A DNA stretch of 64,000 nucleotides. Source: Streptomyces neyagawaensis (GTDB taxonomy: Bacteria; Actinomycetota; Actinomycetes; Streptomycetales; Streptomycetaceae). Both the position numbers and the translations under genes were made by a program. The stretch is from contig NZ_JAMGBG010000065.1 of assembly GCF_023516595.1 (NCBI RefSeq), positions 88,318-152,317 on the forward strand. Reading direction: 5' to 3'. Positions 25,392 to 35,357 of this stretch are shown piece after piece; the stretch's first letter is position 1; every line of letters begins with the position of its first letter. Under the pieces are notes generated by a model. It worked only from the letters and a program-made list of their open reading frames with translations, ran no database searches and was not told where the DNA came from.

Positions 25392-26057
25392 TCAGTCGGG
25401 CATGGCCTCGGCGTAGTGGCGGAAGCCGTCCCGCTCGGTGTGCAGGGCGTAGAGGCGTCCGGCCAGGGTGTCGGGGTTGCTGTGTTCGGAGTCGGGGTGG
25501 ATGGCGCCGGGGATGATCAGCTGGGCTGCGTGGATGTTCTCCGGGGCGAGCGTGTCGTGGAGCATGCGTGCGTAGGCGCTCTCGGCGGCGAAGGCGACGG
25601 AGGTGCCGGCGCGTTCCGGGTGGGGGCGTACGGCACTGCCTCCGTTGACGAACAGGAGCGTGCCGCGGCCGAGTTCGCGCATGCCGGGCAGGACGGCGTT
25701 CACCGCGGTGACGGGGCCCTTGACGGAGAACGTGAGGGGCGCGTCGAGGTCGTCGGCGGTGGTGTCGAGGACCGGCTTCATGAAGTCGGCGCGCACAGCG
25801 GGGCTGTACTGGAGGATCTCGACGGGGCCGAGGGTGTCGGCGGCGGTCCGCAGGGCCGTGGCCAGCGACGCGGGGTTCAGGGCGTCGGCGGTGAAACCGC
25901 GGGCCCGGACGCCGTCGCGCGCGAGTTCGGCGGCCAGGGCGTCGAGGCGTTCGGCGTCGCGGGCGATCAGAGCGACGGTGTGACCGGCGGTGCCGAAGCG
26001 GCGGGCGGCGGCCAGTCCGAGGCCGGCACCGGCGCCGATGAGGGCGAAGGTCGTCAT
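25392..26057 (-). CDS. short-chain dehydrogenase/reductase
   Basis: A 221-residue SDR with the NAD(P) site GAGAGLGLAAARRFGTAGHTVALIARDAERL, the LQYSP strand, and NGGSAVRPHPERAGTSVAFAAESAYARML in place of the catalytic region. The usual YxxxK is not plain (SAYARML instead), so this is an atypical SDR that may not be catalytic in the classical way. Start at 26057 with AGGGA six bases upstream. It is followed upstream by a 307-bp gap (26058-26364) in which I see no gene, then a winged-helix regulator on the same strand. Confidence 0.88.
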   Translation of the reverse strand: MTTFALIGAGAGLGLAAARRFGTAGHTVALIARDAERLDALAAELARDGVRARGFTADALNPASLATALRTAADTLGPVEILQYSPAVRADFMKPVLDTTADDLDAPLTFSVKGPVTAVNAVLPGMRELGRGTLLFVNGGSAVRPHPERAGTSVAFAAESAYARMLHDTLAPENIHAAQLIIPGAIHPDSEHSNPDTLAGRLYALHTERDGFRHYAEAMPD

Positions 26058-26364
26058 GGTGGGTCCCTGAGAGGTGTGGGTAACGGGGCGTGATCCGCGG
26101 CACCGAGTGTGACCGATACGCTCGGCCGCTTCCTCGCCGGGCTCCCGTGCGGTGCCCTTGCCGTCGGCCGTGCCCGCTTCGCGGGGGCCGTGGAAGGTCG
26201 TGCGCGGCCCACATGGCCCGGAAGTCGGGACCTGTGGTGACTCAGTCGGCGGCAACGCATCCGACCCGGCACCGGGACCGCCGACCCGGTCGGAAAGGGC
26301 TGCCACGCGGGGCGGAAGCGCTGACGGAGGCCCCCGGTGTACGTTCCTCTCCGGTGCGCGGCGG

Positions 26365-27036
26365 TCAGGCGACGGGCAGCAGCCGGACGCAGCAGTGGCC
26401 CGGGGAGGGCATGAGGCGGGCCTCCCAGCTCTCCTCCCCGAGCGTGCTGAGCACGCCGCGCAGCAGATGCAGGTTCATTCCGCACACCGTCTCGGTGTGC
26501 TCGCGGGCCAGCACATGGAAGGGGCAGTTGCCGAGCACGATCGCCTCCCCGTCGAGGCGCGGCTCGAAGCCGTGGCGCTCCAACAGGTCCGTAACCCCGG
26601 CGGTCTCCCGCTCGCCCAACTGCGCACCCAGCTCCGTCGCCTTGCGGTGCAGCACCTCGCGGACCGCCTCACCTGTCGCGTCGGACTCCTCCACCGCCTG
26701 CGCCAGCAGCCGCCCGGCCAGTTCGTAGCGCCGCTCGGGCAGGGTGACGCTGATCTGCTTTCCGGAGCGCCGGTACAGCTTCGCGGGCCGCCCGGCGCCC
26801 GGGCCGCTGCGTCCGCTGCGCCGCTCGTACACCACCTCCAGCAGCCCCTCGGCGGCCAGCCGGTCGAGATGGAAGGCCGCCGTCTGCCGCGCCAGCCCCA
26901 GGGCCTGGGCGGCGTCGTCCCGGCCGACCGGCCCGGACTGCCGCGCCACGTGGTCGTACAGCCGTCGGCGCGTCGGCTCGTCCAGGGCCGCGACGGCGGA
27001 GACGTCACCGCCGGGTGCTTCGTTCGAGTGGTCCAC
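26365..27036 (-). CDS. winged-helix regulator with SufR-like cysteine triad
   Basis: The protein (223 residues from GTG 27036) has an N-terminal winged helix (ALDEPTRRRLYDHVARQSGPVGRDDAAQALGLARQTAAFHLDRLAAEGLLEVVYERRSGRSGPGAGRPAKLYRR) and a C-terminal domain with GNCPFHVLAREHTETVCGMNLHLL and GHCCVRLLP. The spacing of these cysteines resembles SufR-type repressors, which sense an Fe-S cluster; cluster binding is inference. A promoter-like TACACT lies seven bases before GTG 27036, suggesting a leaderless mRNA; an ATG at 27063 is in frame but without a ribosome site. Divergent from a DoxX gene, with a palindromic operator between. Confidence 0.85.
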   Translation of the reverse strand: MDHSNEAPGGDVSAVAALDEPTRRRLYDHVARQSGPVGRDDAAQALGLARQTAAFHLDRLAAEGLLEVVYERRSGRSGPGAGRPAKLYRRSGKQISVTLPERRYELAGRLLAQAVEESDATGEAVREVLHRKATELGAQLGERETAGVTDLLERHGFEPRLDGEAIVLGNCPFHVLAREHTETVCGMNLHLLRGVLSTLGEESWEARLMPSPGHCCVRLLPVA

Positions 27037-27085
27037 GCACACCAGTGTAAAACCAACAGTCATTGACTAAAGAGCCGAGCGGAGC

Positions 27086-27115
27086 TTCTATTGATGGTGA
27101 ACCTTGTCGATAGAA
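27086..27115. promoter_or_regulatory. 30-bp inverted-repeat operator between regulator and DoxX gene
   Basis: The element begins TTCTATTGATGG and ends TTGTCGATAGAA, so its ends form TTCTATYGA/TCRATAGAA arms. It overlaps the start of the DoxX ribosome site and lies 50 bp from the regulator start. It is the probable binding site of the winged-helix regulator, controlling itself and the DoxX gene. Confidence 0.7.
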
Positions 27116-27125
27116 GGAGGGCGTC

Positions 27126-27581
27126 ATGCCGTCCACCCTCAGCACCACACCGGTCACGCCCCGGCGCGCCCTGGCCGCCGACCCCGCCTACCAGGCGTTC
27201 TGGATCCTGCGGACGGGATTCGCCGTGGCACCGATCCTGTTCGGCCTGGACAAGTTCGCCAACCTGCTCGTGGACTGGCCGACCTACCTCGCCCCGTGGA
27301 TCGACGACCTGGTCCCGGGCAGCGCCCAGGCCACCATGTACGCCGTCGGCGTCGTCGAGATCGTCGCCGGCCTCACCGTCGCCCTCGCGCCGCGGTTCGG
27401 CGGCTGGCTCGTGGCAGGCTGGCTCGCCGGCATCATCGTCAACCTGCTGACCGTTCCGGGCTACTACGACATCGCCCTGCGGGACTTCGGCCTCCTGCTC
27501 GGCGCCGTCGCCCTCGCCCGACTCGCCGAGCGCCACCGCCCCGCGCGGACGCCGGACCGAACGGCGCGGACGCCGCACTGA
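27126..27581 (+). CDS. DoxX-like membrane protein
   Basis: The 151-residue protein has four hydrophobic helices: AFWILRTGFAVAPILFGLDKFANLL (about 22-46), ATMYAVGVVEIVAGLTVAL, GGWLVAGWLAGIIVNLLTVPG and DFGLLLGAVALARL. This is the compact DoxX-like fold. Its function is unknown; relatives associate with redox or oxidative-stress genes. GGAGG lies five bases before ATG 27126. It is divergent from the cysteine-containing regulator and is its likely target. A 21-bp repeat straddles its stop codon. Confidence 0.87.
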   Translation: MPSTLSTTPVTPRRALAADPAYQAFWILRTGFAVAPILFGLDKFANLLVDWPTYLAPWIDDLVPGSAQATMYAVGVVEIVAGLTVALAPRFGGWLVAGWLAGIIVNLLTVPGYYDIALRDFGLLLGAVALARLAERHRPARTPDRTARTPH

Positions 27582-27600
27582 ACGGCGCGGACGCCGCACT
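27559..27600. repeat. 21-bp tandem duplication across the DoxX stop codon
   Basis: GAACGGCGCGGACGCCGCACT occurs twice (27559-27579, 27580-27600), with a partial third copy before it. The stop codon TGA (27579-27581) lies at the junction, so slippage would lengthen or shorten the protein tail. Each unit contains a GCGGCGTCCGCGCC-like hairpin sequence and may contribute to termination. Confidence 0.85.
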
Positions 27601-27654
27601 GACCCGCGCGGGCACCGGACTGAGACCGCGTCCCGCCGAGGCCGGACCGGACGC

Positions 27655-28860
27655 TCAGCGCACCCCGCCGGCCTCCGGCGCGGGTACCGGGCGGCGCAAC
27701 AGATAAAGGCCCGCGGCCGACACCAGGAGCGCCATGCAGGCGATGAACACCAGGCCCGCGCTCTCCAGGCCGATCGGCTCCGTCAGCAGACCCATCCCGA
27801 TGACGGGAAGGGAGATGCCCGTGTAGGCCACCACGAAGAGCGCGGAGATCGCGGCCGCGCGACGGTCCGGCTCGGCGGCGCGGGCCACGGCCGACAGCGC
27901 CCCGCGAAACGCCAACCCCTGCCCGGCGCCGCCGACGAGCGCGCTCAGCACGACCAGCGGCAGCGACTCCCACCGCAGCGCACCCGCCAGCAGCGCCAGA
28001 CCGGTCAGCAGCGCGGCACACCCCAGCGGCAGCGACCGGCCCACCCCGACCGGGCCGACGGCCAACTGCCCGCCGGTGGACGCGAAGAAGGCCAGCGCGA
28101 CGACCAGACCGCTCACCGCGTGGTCGCGCACGTCGAGGGACTGCGCGAGGAAGGCCGGGCTGACCGATGTGAAGACCCCGAACAGCGCGAACCCCACGAA
28201 GGACGCGGTCGCCGCCGGCGCGAACACCGCCCGGACACCCGGAGTCAGGCCCGGCCGCTCGAGCCGTACGGTGCTCAGCGGCCGACGCTCCCGCACTGTT
28301 TCCGGAAGCCGCAGCAGAACGACGGCCGAGCAGGCCACCAGGGCGAGGTGAACGGCGAACGGCAGATACAGCGGCCAGTCGGCGTACTCCGCCAGCACCC
28401 CCGCGAGCAGCGGACCACACCCGAGGCCGCCCATGTTCGCGGCGGTCGCCACGAACGTCGCACGTGACGCACCCCCGGGCGGCGCCAGCTCCATGACGTA
28501 CGCCGTGGCGGCCCCGGTGAAGAGGCCCGCCGACAGACCCGACAGCAACCGCCCCGCGTAGAGCCAGCCCATCGCGGTGGCCGACAGGAAGCAGACGGCG
28601 CTCGCTGCCGCGAACCCCAGCCCCCACAGCAGCACCGGGCGGCGTCCCACGGAGTCCGAGACATTGCCCGCCAGGAGCAGTACCCCGATGACCCCGACGG
28701 CGTAGACGGCGTAGACGACGGTGACCGTCAGCTCGGAGAAGCCGAACTTCTCCTGGTAGAGGCCGTAGAGAGGGGTCGGCAGCGTCGTGCCGACCATGCA
28801 CACGGCGAACACCGCCCCGCCGAGCAGGCACCGCCGCCAGCCACCAAGATCACTGCCCAT
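27655..28860 (-). CDS. MFS transporter, drug-efflux type
   Basis: A 401-residue protein with 12 predicted helices. It shows PTPLYGLYQEKFGFSELTVTVVYAVYAVGVI in helix 1-2, the MFS loop motif GNVSDSVGRRPVLLWGL between helices 2 and 3, and ATAYVMELAPPGGASRATFVATAANMGGLGCGPLLAG (motif C-like) in helix 5. It exports an unknown substrate through the inner membrane by proton antiport. Start at 28860 lacks a clear ribosome site and may be leaderless. It is close upstream of nothing on the same strand; a methyltransferase gene follows 104 bp upstream. Confidence 0.9.
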   Translation of the reverse strand: MGSDLGGWRRCLLGGAVFAVCMVGTTLPTPLYGLYQEKFGFSELTVTVVYAVYAVGVIGVLLLAGNVSDSVGRRPVLLWGLGFAAASAVCFLSATAMGWLYAGRLLSGLSAGLFTGAATAYVMELAPPGGASRATFVATAANMGGLGCGPLLAGVLAEYADWPLYLPFAVHLALVACSAVVLLRLPETVRERRPLSTVRLERPGLTPGVRAVFAPAATASFVGFALFGVFTSVSPAFLAQSLDVRDHAVSGLVVALAFFASTGGQLAVGPVGVGRSLPLGCAALLTGLALLAGALRWESLPLVVLSALVGGAGQGLAFRGALSAVARAAEPDRRAAAISALFVVAYTGISLPVIGMGLLTEPIGLESAGLVFIACMALLVSAAGLYLLRRPVPAPEAGGVR

Positions 28861-28964
28861 ACCGCCGACGGTAACGGCATGGACGGGCGCACGCGCCCCG
28901 GCGCGGCCCGCCCTAGCGAGCCGTTCGGCGGACGGGGCAGCCGCTCGCACACAGAGCCCTCGGG

Positions 28965-29615
28965 TCAGCGGTCGGTGGTCTCGTCGCGCCGGCAATGCAG
29001 GAAGAGATGCGGCTCGGGGCCGGCGGTCGGGTGGTCCGGGGTGAAGAGAGCGGTGTGCCGGGACACCACCGTCAGGCCCGCCGCCTCCACCATGGCGACG
29101 ACGTCCTCCTCTGCGAAGCTGGTCGCGCGGACGGGTTGGCCCATGAACACCACCTCGACGTCCTCGACGTCCGCCGGCACGGTGGCCAGCACCAGATGCC
29201 CGCCGGGCCGCAGGGCCAGTGCCAGCCGCCGCAGCACGGCCGACTGTTCGGCGCGGGTCATCTGCAGCAGCGAGAAGAACACGCACACACCGTCGAACGA
29301 GTCGGCCTCCAGTGGAAGTTCGCGGATGTCCGCGTGGCGGAACTCGGCCTCGGGGACCTGACGCCCGGCTAGTTCCACCATGACGGGGGAGACGTCGACC
29401 CCCAGCACCGAGTGGCCCGCCTTCACCAGCGCCGCCGCGGTGGGCCGCCCGGTGCCGCTGCCGACGTCCAGCGTCCGGGCGTCGGGAGGCAGCCGCTCGA
29501 CCAGCCACTCCAACGCCGCCAGATGCGCCGGGGCATGGGCGAAAGCCCTCTCGTAGTCTGCTCCCAAGGTGTCGAACAGCACGGCGGCGGGCGGCCGTTG
29601 GTGCTCCTGCGTCAC
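28965..29615 (-). CDS. class I SAM-dependent methyltransferase
   Basis: The 216-residue protein has the SAM-binding motif TLDVGSGTGRPTAAALVKAGHSVLGVDVSPVMVELA, then FRHADIRELPLEADSFDGVCVFFSLLQM and LRPGGHLVLATVP, the classical motifs I to III of Methyltransf_11/25 families. The substrate is unknown. I use GTG 29615 as start because AAGGGA lies seven bases upstream; an ATG at 29645 has no ribosome site. It lies back to back with pgm. Confidence 0.9.
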   Translation of the reverse strand: MTQEHQRPPAAVLFDTLGADYERAFAHAPAHLAALEWLVERLPPDARTLDVGSGTGRPTAAALVKAGHSVLGVDVSPVMVELAGRQVPEAEFRHADIRELPLEADSFDGVCVFFSLLQMTRAEQSAVLRRLALALRPGGHLVLATVPADVEDVEVVFMGQPVRATSFAEEDVVAMVEAAGLTVVSRHTALFTPDHPTAGPEPHLFLHCRRDETTDR

Positions 29616-29770
29616 GTCGGTGTCCCTTCGCTGGCCGACCCGCATCGTCGCACTGGCGGGACGTGCGCCACAACGTTCGCCACAACGTCGGTCCGGTGCG
29701 CGTCCCGACGGCCCCGGCAGGGGAGAATGAGGGCCGTACCCAACGGTCGACCCTTGCGGAGGAGCGGGAA

Positions 29771-31411
<1,641 letters not shown>

Positions 31412-31444
31412 AGGGCTTCGAACGTCCCGGACGGCGAACCGGCC

Positions 31445-31800
31445 CACCCCACCCGGAGGCCCCGGTGATCAACACCCTTGTGCCCGGCCCGAGCCCGCCG
31501 GTGCGCAGCGAACGGAGTGCCAAGACCCCGGCTACCGGCAGAGCGACCGCCTTCGCCTGGTCCAAGCTCTTGGGCACCTCGGCGAGCGCCCCCGTATCGA
31601 TCGCGACGCGCTCGGCGAACGCCCCCGAGGTCAAGGAGACCACGCGGGCGCCCACTGCCGGACCGGTTCCGTCGGCGGCGGCCTGAACCACCACCCCGGC
31701 GGCGTCCGAACCGAGCACCGCACCCACCGGGACTCGACTGGAGCGGGCGTCGTTGAGGTCGCCGTAGTTGAGGAAGCAGAGGGCGCAGGTGAGGGTGCCT
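31445..31800 (-). pseudogene. zinc-type alcohol dehydrogenase/quinone reductase fragment
   Basis: The minus strand reads LNYGDLNDAR...GAVLGSDAAGVVVQAAADGTGPAVGARVVSLTSGAFAERVAIDTGALAEVPKSLDQAKAVALPVAGVLALRSLRTGGLGPGTRVLITGASG and then ends abruptly. This is residues ~30-150 of a medium-chain reductase (GroES-like domain into the first nucleotide-binding strand). A TGA just upstream of LNYGDL breaks the N-terminal frame, and the Rossmann domain is missing. The rest of the 31412-31994 gap shows no intact gene. Confidence 0.8.
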
Positions 31801-31994
31801 CAGTTGGCGATGTCGGCGTTGACCAGGTCGCCTGTGGTCGGGCGGCAGTAGGCGGCGATCGCCGGGACCATGATGAGGACGGAGCCGCCGGGCGGGGGCG
31901 GTGTCGTCGTCGCCGGCCTGATGGGCGGCGGCCGCTCCGGGCGGGTGGACGGTGATGAGGCCGCGGTCCGGCGCCCTCGGCGCGCCGACCGTTC

Positions 31995-32153
31995 TCACTG
32001 GGGCTGTACCGGGCTCTGGCAGGCAGGGCAGAGTTCGAAATGTCCTTGGTTGACGACGCTTCCCCAGCCGCGACAGTTGTCGCAGTCACGGGCGCGGGCG
32101 ATGTTCACGTGGCGGGTTGAGACAGGAGCGTTGGGGTGGGCTCCGTGGATCAT
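31995..32153 (-). CDS. 52-residue zinc-ribbon microprotein
   Basis: A small frame with a good ribosome site (GGGAG nine bases before ATG 32153). The protein MIHGAHPNAPVSTRHV... contains two metal-binding knuckles, C24-D-N-C27-R-G-W-G and C42-P-A-C45, with 14 residues between them: a small zinc ribbon resembling DnaJ-type or anti-sigma-like zinc knuckles. Third-position GC is lower than in neighbouring genes. It has its own A/T-rich upstream region. Function unknown; nucleic-acid or protein binding is possible. Confidence 0.7.
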   Translation of the reverse strand: MIHGAHPNAPVSTRHVNIARARDCDNCRGWGSVVNQGHFELCPACQSPVQPQ

Positions 32154-32179
32154 GCGGCCTTACTCCCTCGGGTAGAGGT

Positions 32180-32215
32180 CTCAGGCATAACTATTACATA
32201 TTTCGCAAAGGCATC
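32180..32215 (-). promoter_or_regulatory. A/T-rich promoter region of the zinc-ribbon microprotein
   Basis: The stretch around 32185-32215 contains ATAACTATTACATATTTCGC, far more A/T-rich than anything nearby. On the minus strand it offers TTGCGA-type and TAATAG/TAGTTA-type hexamers. It probably drives the 52-residue gene. Confidence 0.45.
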
Positions 32216-32312
32216 CAATCGGATGAATGGTGCATGTCGGGGTCTGGGTGCACAGCCAGGCCCGGCACCGGCCCGGCTGTTTGCCGTCGGTAGCGGCGGG
32301 GACCCGCAGGTC

Positions 32313-33344
32313 ATGAGCGCAACATCACGTCGTCGGACGGCGCAGAACCGGGTGCTGTGGCTGCTGGACCGGCTGGAGCGCGACCCACGGGGCGATGCGG
32401 TGATCGGCGTGCTCCGCGAGCGGGTGCGGTCCCTGCCGCTGGGGCGCGGCCGGGACGTGCTGCACGGCCGCTGGCTGGGGCACCCGGTCCATCCGCTGCT
32501 GGTCCAGGTACCGATCGGCAGCTGGCTCTCCGCCGCCGTCCTGGATCTGCGCCCCAGCCGCTCCCGTGAGGCGGGCCTCCTCGTCGGCGTCGGACTCGCG
32601 GCCGCCGCTCCGGCCGCCCTGGCCGGCGCCGTCGACTGGGCGGAACTCCACCGCCGGCAGCAGCGCGTCGGACTCGTGCACGCCGCGGCCAACGTGGCGG
32701 CGGTCGGCCTCTATGCCGCCTCGCTCGTGTCACGCGCGCGTGGCCGTAGGCTCGCCGGCCGTGCCTACGGCTTCCTGGGGCTGACGGCGGTCGGCGCCGG
32801 CGGCATGCTCGGCGGCCACCTCGCCTACCGCCAGGCGTCCGGCGCCAACCACGCCGAGGAGGTCCCGCACGTCGTGTCGCGGGGCTGGCGCAGGATCGGC
32901 ACCGTCGACGAGTTCCCGGTCGGTCAGGCCGTACGGCGCGCCGTGGACGACGTGCCGATCCTGGTCGTACGCGAGACCGGCGGGACGCTCCACGCGCTGG
33001 CCGAGCGGTGCAGCCACCTCGCGGGACCGCTGTCCGAGGGCACCGTCGCGGACGGATGCGTCCAGTGCCCCTGGCACGGCAGCGTCTTCCGCCTGTCGGA
33101 CGGCTGGAACGTACGCGGCCCCGCCACCGCGCCCCAGCCCGCTTTCGACACCCGGATCACCGACGGCCACGTCGAGATACGCCTGCGTCAGCAGGACGGC
33201 GCGGAGCCGACGGCGAACGGCCGGGCGGAGGGTGGGCAGACGGCGGACGGCCGGGCAGCGGAGGAACAGGCGGCCGACCGGCACAGCGGAGCCGGGGCGA
33301 CGGGCCGGAGCCACCGGCACGGGCCGCACCGGCCCGGCGACTGA
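32313..33344 (+). CDS. DUF2231 membrane domain fused to Rieske [2Fe-2S] domain
   Basis: The 343-residue protein has an N-terminal DUF2231-type membrane region (HGRWLGHPVHPLLVQVPIGSWLSAAVLDL, then about four helices up to GGHLAYRQASGANHAEE, residue ~185) and a C-terminal Rieske domain with C233-x-H235 (CSHLAGPLSEG) and C252-x2-H255 (CPWHGSVF). The tail is low-complexity with AEGGQTADGRAAEEQAADRH-type repeats. It should be a membrane electron carrier facing the cytosol. A weak ribosome site precedes ATG 32313. No dedicated oxidase partner is adjacent. Confidence 0.92.
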   Translation: MSATSRRRTAQNRVLWLLDRLERDPRGDAVIGVLRERVRSLPLGRGRDVLHGRWLGHPVHPLLVQVPIGSWLSAAVLDLRPSRSREAGLLVGVGLAAAAPAALAGAVDWAELHRRQQRVGLVHAAANVAAVGLYAASLVSRARGRRLAGRAYGFLGLTAVGAGGMLGGHLAYRQASGANHAEEVPHVVSRGWRRIGTVDEFPVGQAVRRAVDDVPILVVRETGGTLHALAERCSHLAGPLSEGTVADGCVQCPWHGSVFRLSDGWNVRGPATAPQPAFDTRITDGHVEIRLRQQDGAEPTANGRAEGGQTADGRAAEEQAADRHSGAGATGRSHRHGPHRPGD

Positions 33345-33385
33345 CGACTTCTCCCGCACACCGCCCCCCCAGACCACGGATCGAG

Positions 33386-34633
33386 TTACTGCGGCGTGCT
33401 GCCGTGCCATTCGCAGCACAGGACCGTGGCGTCGTCGGCCAGGAAACCGTCGTGGTAGTCGAGGACCGCGTGGACCAGCCGGCGCAGCGTCTCGGGCAGC
33501 GGGACGCCGTCGGCGTGGTGGCGGACGACGAAGTCGACGAAGCGGTCGCGGCCGAACTCCTGCCCGTTGGTGTCGCGCGCCTCGGTGATGCCGTCGGTGT
33601 GGAACAGCAGCCGGTCGCCCGGTTCCAGCTGCTCCCGGCAGACCGTGGCGGACAGGCCCAACTCGGTGCCGAGGGGATGGGTGGGCGGACAGTCCAGAGT
33701 GGTGACCCAGCGGCCGCCCCGGATGAGCACGGGCAGGGTGTGCCCGTAGTTGACCCAGCTCAGGTAGCCGGTCGTGACGTCGAGGTCGGCGAGGATGCCG
33801 GTGGCGTAACGGCTGCGGTGGAACTGTTCGACTAGCGCCTCCTCGATGGCGCTGCCCGCTTCGGACAGTCCGGCTCCCCGGCGGCGGTGGCTGCGGCAGG
33901 TGGCGATGGCCAGGTTCGCGGTGAGCCCCGCTGCCGTGTCGTGGCCCATAGCGTCGAAGATGGCCAGATGGGCCGTGTCCGCGGCCAGGGCGTAGTCGAA
34001 GGCGTCCCCGGCGGTCTCGTACGCCGGTTCCATCGCGGCCGCGATCGTCACCCTGCCGTCGGAGAACGTCTGCGGCGGCATCAGGGTCCACTGCATCTCC
34101 GCGGAGGGGCTCATTCGCCGGGTGCGGGTGAGGCGCGCGTAGGAGTCGCTGTAGCTGCGCTTGGACACCAGCATCAGCCCCAGCAGGGAGGCGAGGTCCT
34201 GCATCGCCTCCTGGTCCGGGTCGGCGGCGGTGACGTCGACGCGCAGCACTCCGAGGCGTTCGGTGCCGTCCACCACGGGGATCCAGTGCCGCCCGCGTCC
34301 GTCGGTCACCGCGCCGCCCAGGCCCTTCTGGAAGGCCCGGCCCGCCAGAGTGGCGTCGACCCGGAGTTCCTCGCCGCCGTCGCCGGCGTCGATGCCCCGG
34401 CCGGTTACCTCCCGCAGCACGTCCTGCTGCAGATCGGCCAGAAAAATACTGGTGCTGCCGAGTCCGGCACGCTTCGCGTGCGTCGCGACGAGGGCGGACA
34501 TCCCCTCGAACGTCGTCAGATGGCTGGCCCGGGTGAGCGCCACGAGCATGCGCGCCGGGTCCTCGTACACCGTCACACCAAGCCCCGTCGAAAGGGGACT
34601 GCCCGGTTCCGCCCGTCGACCTCGTCCGTTCAC
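33386..34633 (-). CDS. GAF-domain PP2C (SpoIIE-type) serine phosphatase
   Basis: A ~415-residue protein with a GAF domain (about 40-165; ALVATHAKRAGLGSTSIFLADLQQD...GRGRHWIPVVDGTERLGVLRVDVT) and a SpoIIE/RsbU phosphatase domain (about 190-410; LMPPQTFSDGRVTIAAAMEPAYETAGDAFDYALAADTAHLAIFDAMGHDTAAGLTANLAI, LLFHTDGITEARDTNGQEFG, DDATVLCCEW). The metal-binding Asp residues (GDAFDY, DAMGHD, TDGI, DD) are present. Such proteins dephosphorylate anti-sigma antagonists. Start at GTG 34633 has a weak site; a later GTG before TVYEDPARM is possible. No RsbW or anti-anti-sigma gene is next to it. Confidence 0.9.
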   Translation of the reverse strand: MNGRGRRAEPGSPLSTGLGVTVYEDPARMLVALTRASHLTTFEGMSALVATHAKRAGLGSTSIFLADLQQDVLREVTGRGIDAGDGGEELRVDATLAGRAFQKGLGGAVTDGRGRHWIPVVDGTERLGVLRVDVTAADPDQEAMQDLASLLGLMLVSKRSYSDSYARLTRTRRMSPSAEMQWTLMPPQTFSDGRVTIAAAMEPAYETAGDAFDYALAADTAHLAIFDAMGHDTAAGLTANLAIATCRSHRRRGAGLSEAGSAIEEALVEQFHRSRYATGILADLDVTTGYLSWVNYGHTLPVLIRGGRWVTTLDCPPTHPLGTELGLSATVCREQLEPGDRLLFHTDGITEARDTNGQEFGRDRFVDFVVRHHADGVPLPETLRRLVHAVLDYHDGFLADDATVLCCEWHGSTPQ

Positions 34634-34763
34634 GGTGGTCAGGAACGGCTGACGGCTGACGAAGACGAGAAGCCCGAATGGCTGTTACGGCCAGCCTACG
34701 GCAGCGGTCGGACGGGAGGCGGCCCACGGGCGACGAGGGCCACGGCCGATCCGGGTCACCGTT

Positions 34764-35033
34764 TCACACCGGGCCCGTGACGCCGAGCGCCGATTCCCCC
34801 TGGGCCCTGCCCCGGAGCAGCCCGCGGCGCTCCTCCTCGCACGTACCGCCCCACACTCCCTGCACGCCCCTCGCCCGGAGTGCCCACGACAGACAGGGGT
34901 GGATCACCGGGCAGCGCCGGCAGATCGCCTTCGCCCTGGCCTGCTGATCCCGCAGGGCGGCCCCGGTGACGGCCACGGGGAAGAAGAGTTCGGGGTCCTC
35001 GTGGGCACATGCCGCGTCCCGCCACCAGTCCAT
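34764..35033 (-). CDS. WhiB-like iron-sulfur regulator (Wbl)
   Basis: The 89-residue protein has the four Wbl cysteines C9, C38, C41 and C47 (AACAHEDPELFFP, AICRRCPVIHPC), the turn GVQGVWGG and a basic tail EEERRGLLRG. It should bind an oxygen- and NO-sensitive [4Fe-4S] cluster and interact with the principal sigma factor. The start at 35033 is supported by GGAAGGCGG upstream; the frame remains open much further but without coding character. The 324-bp gap before the SRPBCC gene contains an A/T-rich CCTTATTTTCACGCC patch at about 35191-35205 that may be its promoter. Confidence 0.93.
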   Translation of the reverse strand: MDWWRDAACAHEDPELFFPVAVTGAALRDQQARAKAICRRCPVIHPCLSWALRARGVQGVWGGTCEEERRGLLRGRAQGESALGVTGPV

Positions 35034-35357
35034 GGCTGCCGCCTTCCCGTCCGCGTCGGCGACCAGCGGATCGGTCCCGCCACCGGCGGGCACCGCCGCC
35101 GATGCCCCGGCGTCCGCTGGACCCCTGCCAGCGGAGTGCGCTGTCCCACCGGGGGAGCCCGACCTCGTCACGAAGCAGACACATCGCGCGGCCTTATTTT
35201 CACGCCAAACCCGGCGTTCGCAACCGTCCCGGACGAGATCAGATCGCGGGATCGGTCGTAGGCGAGTGATCCACGGGTACCCGGTCGCCGTGCAGAGGCC
35301 CTGGCCGGGCCCCGTGACGGTCCGGTCGGGGTGAGAAACGCATCGAGGAGGTCTCAG

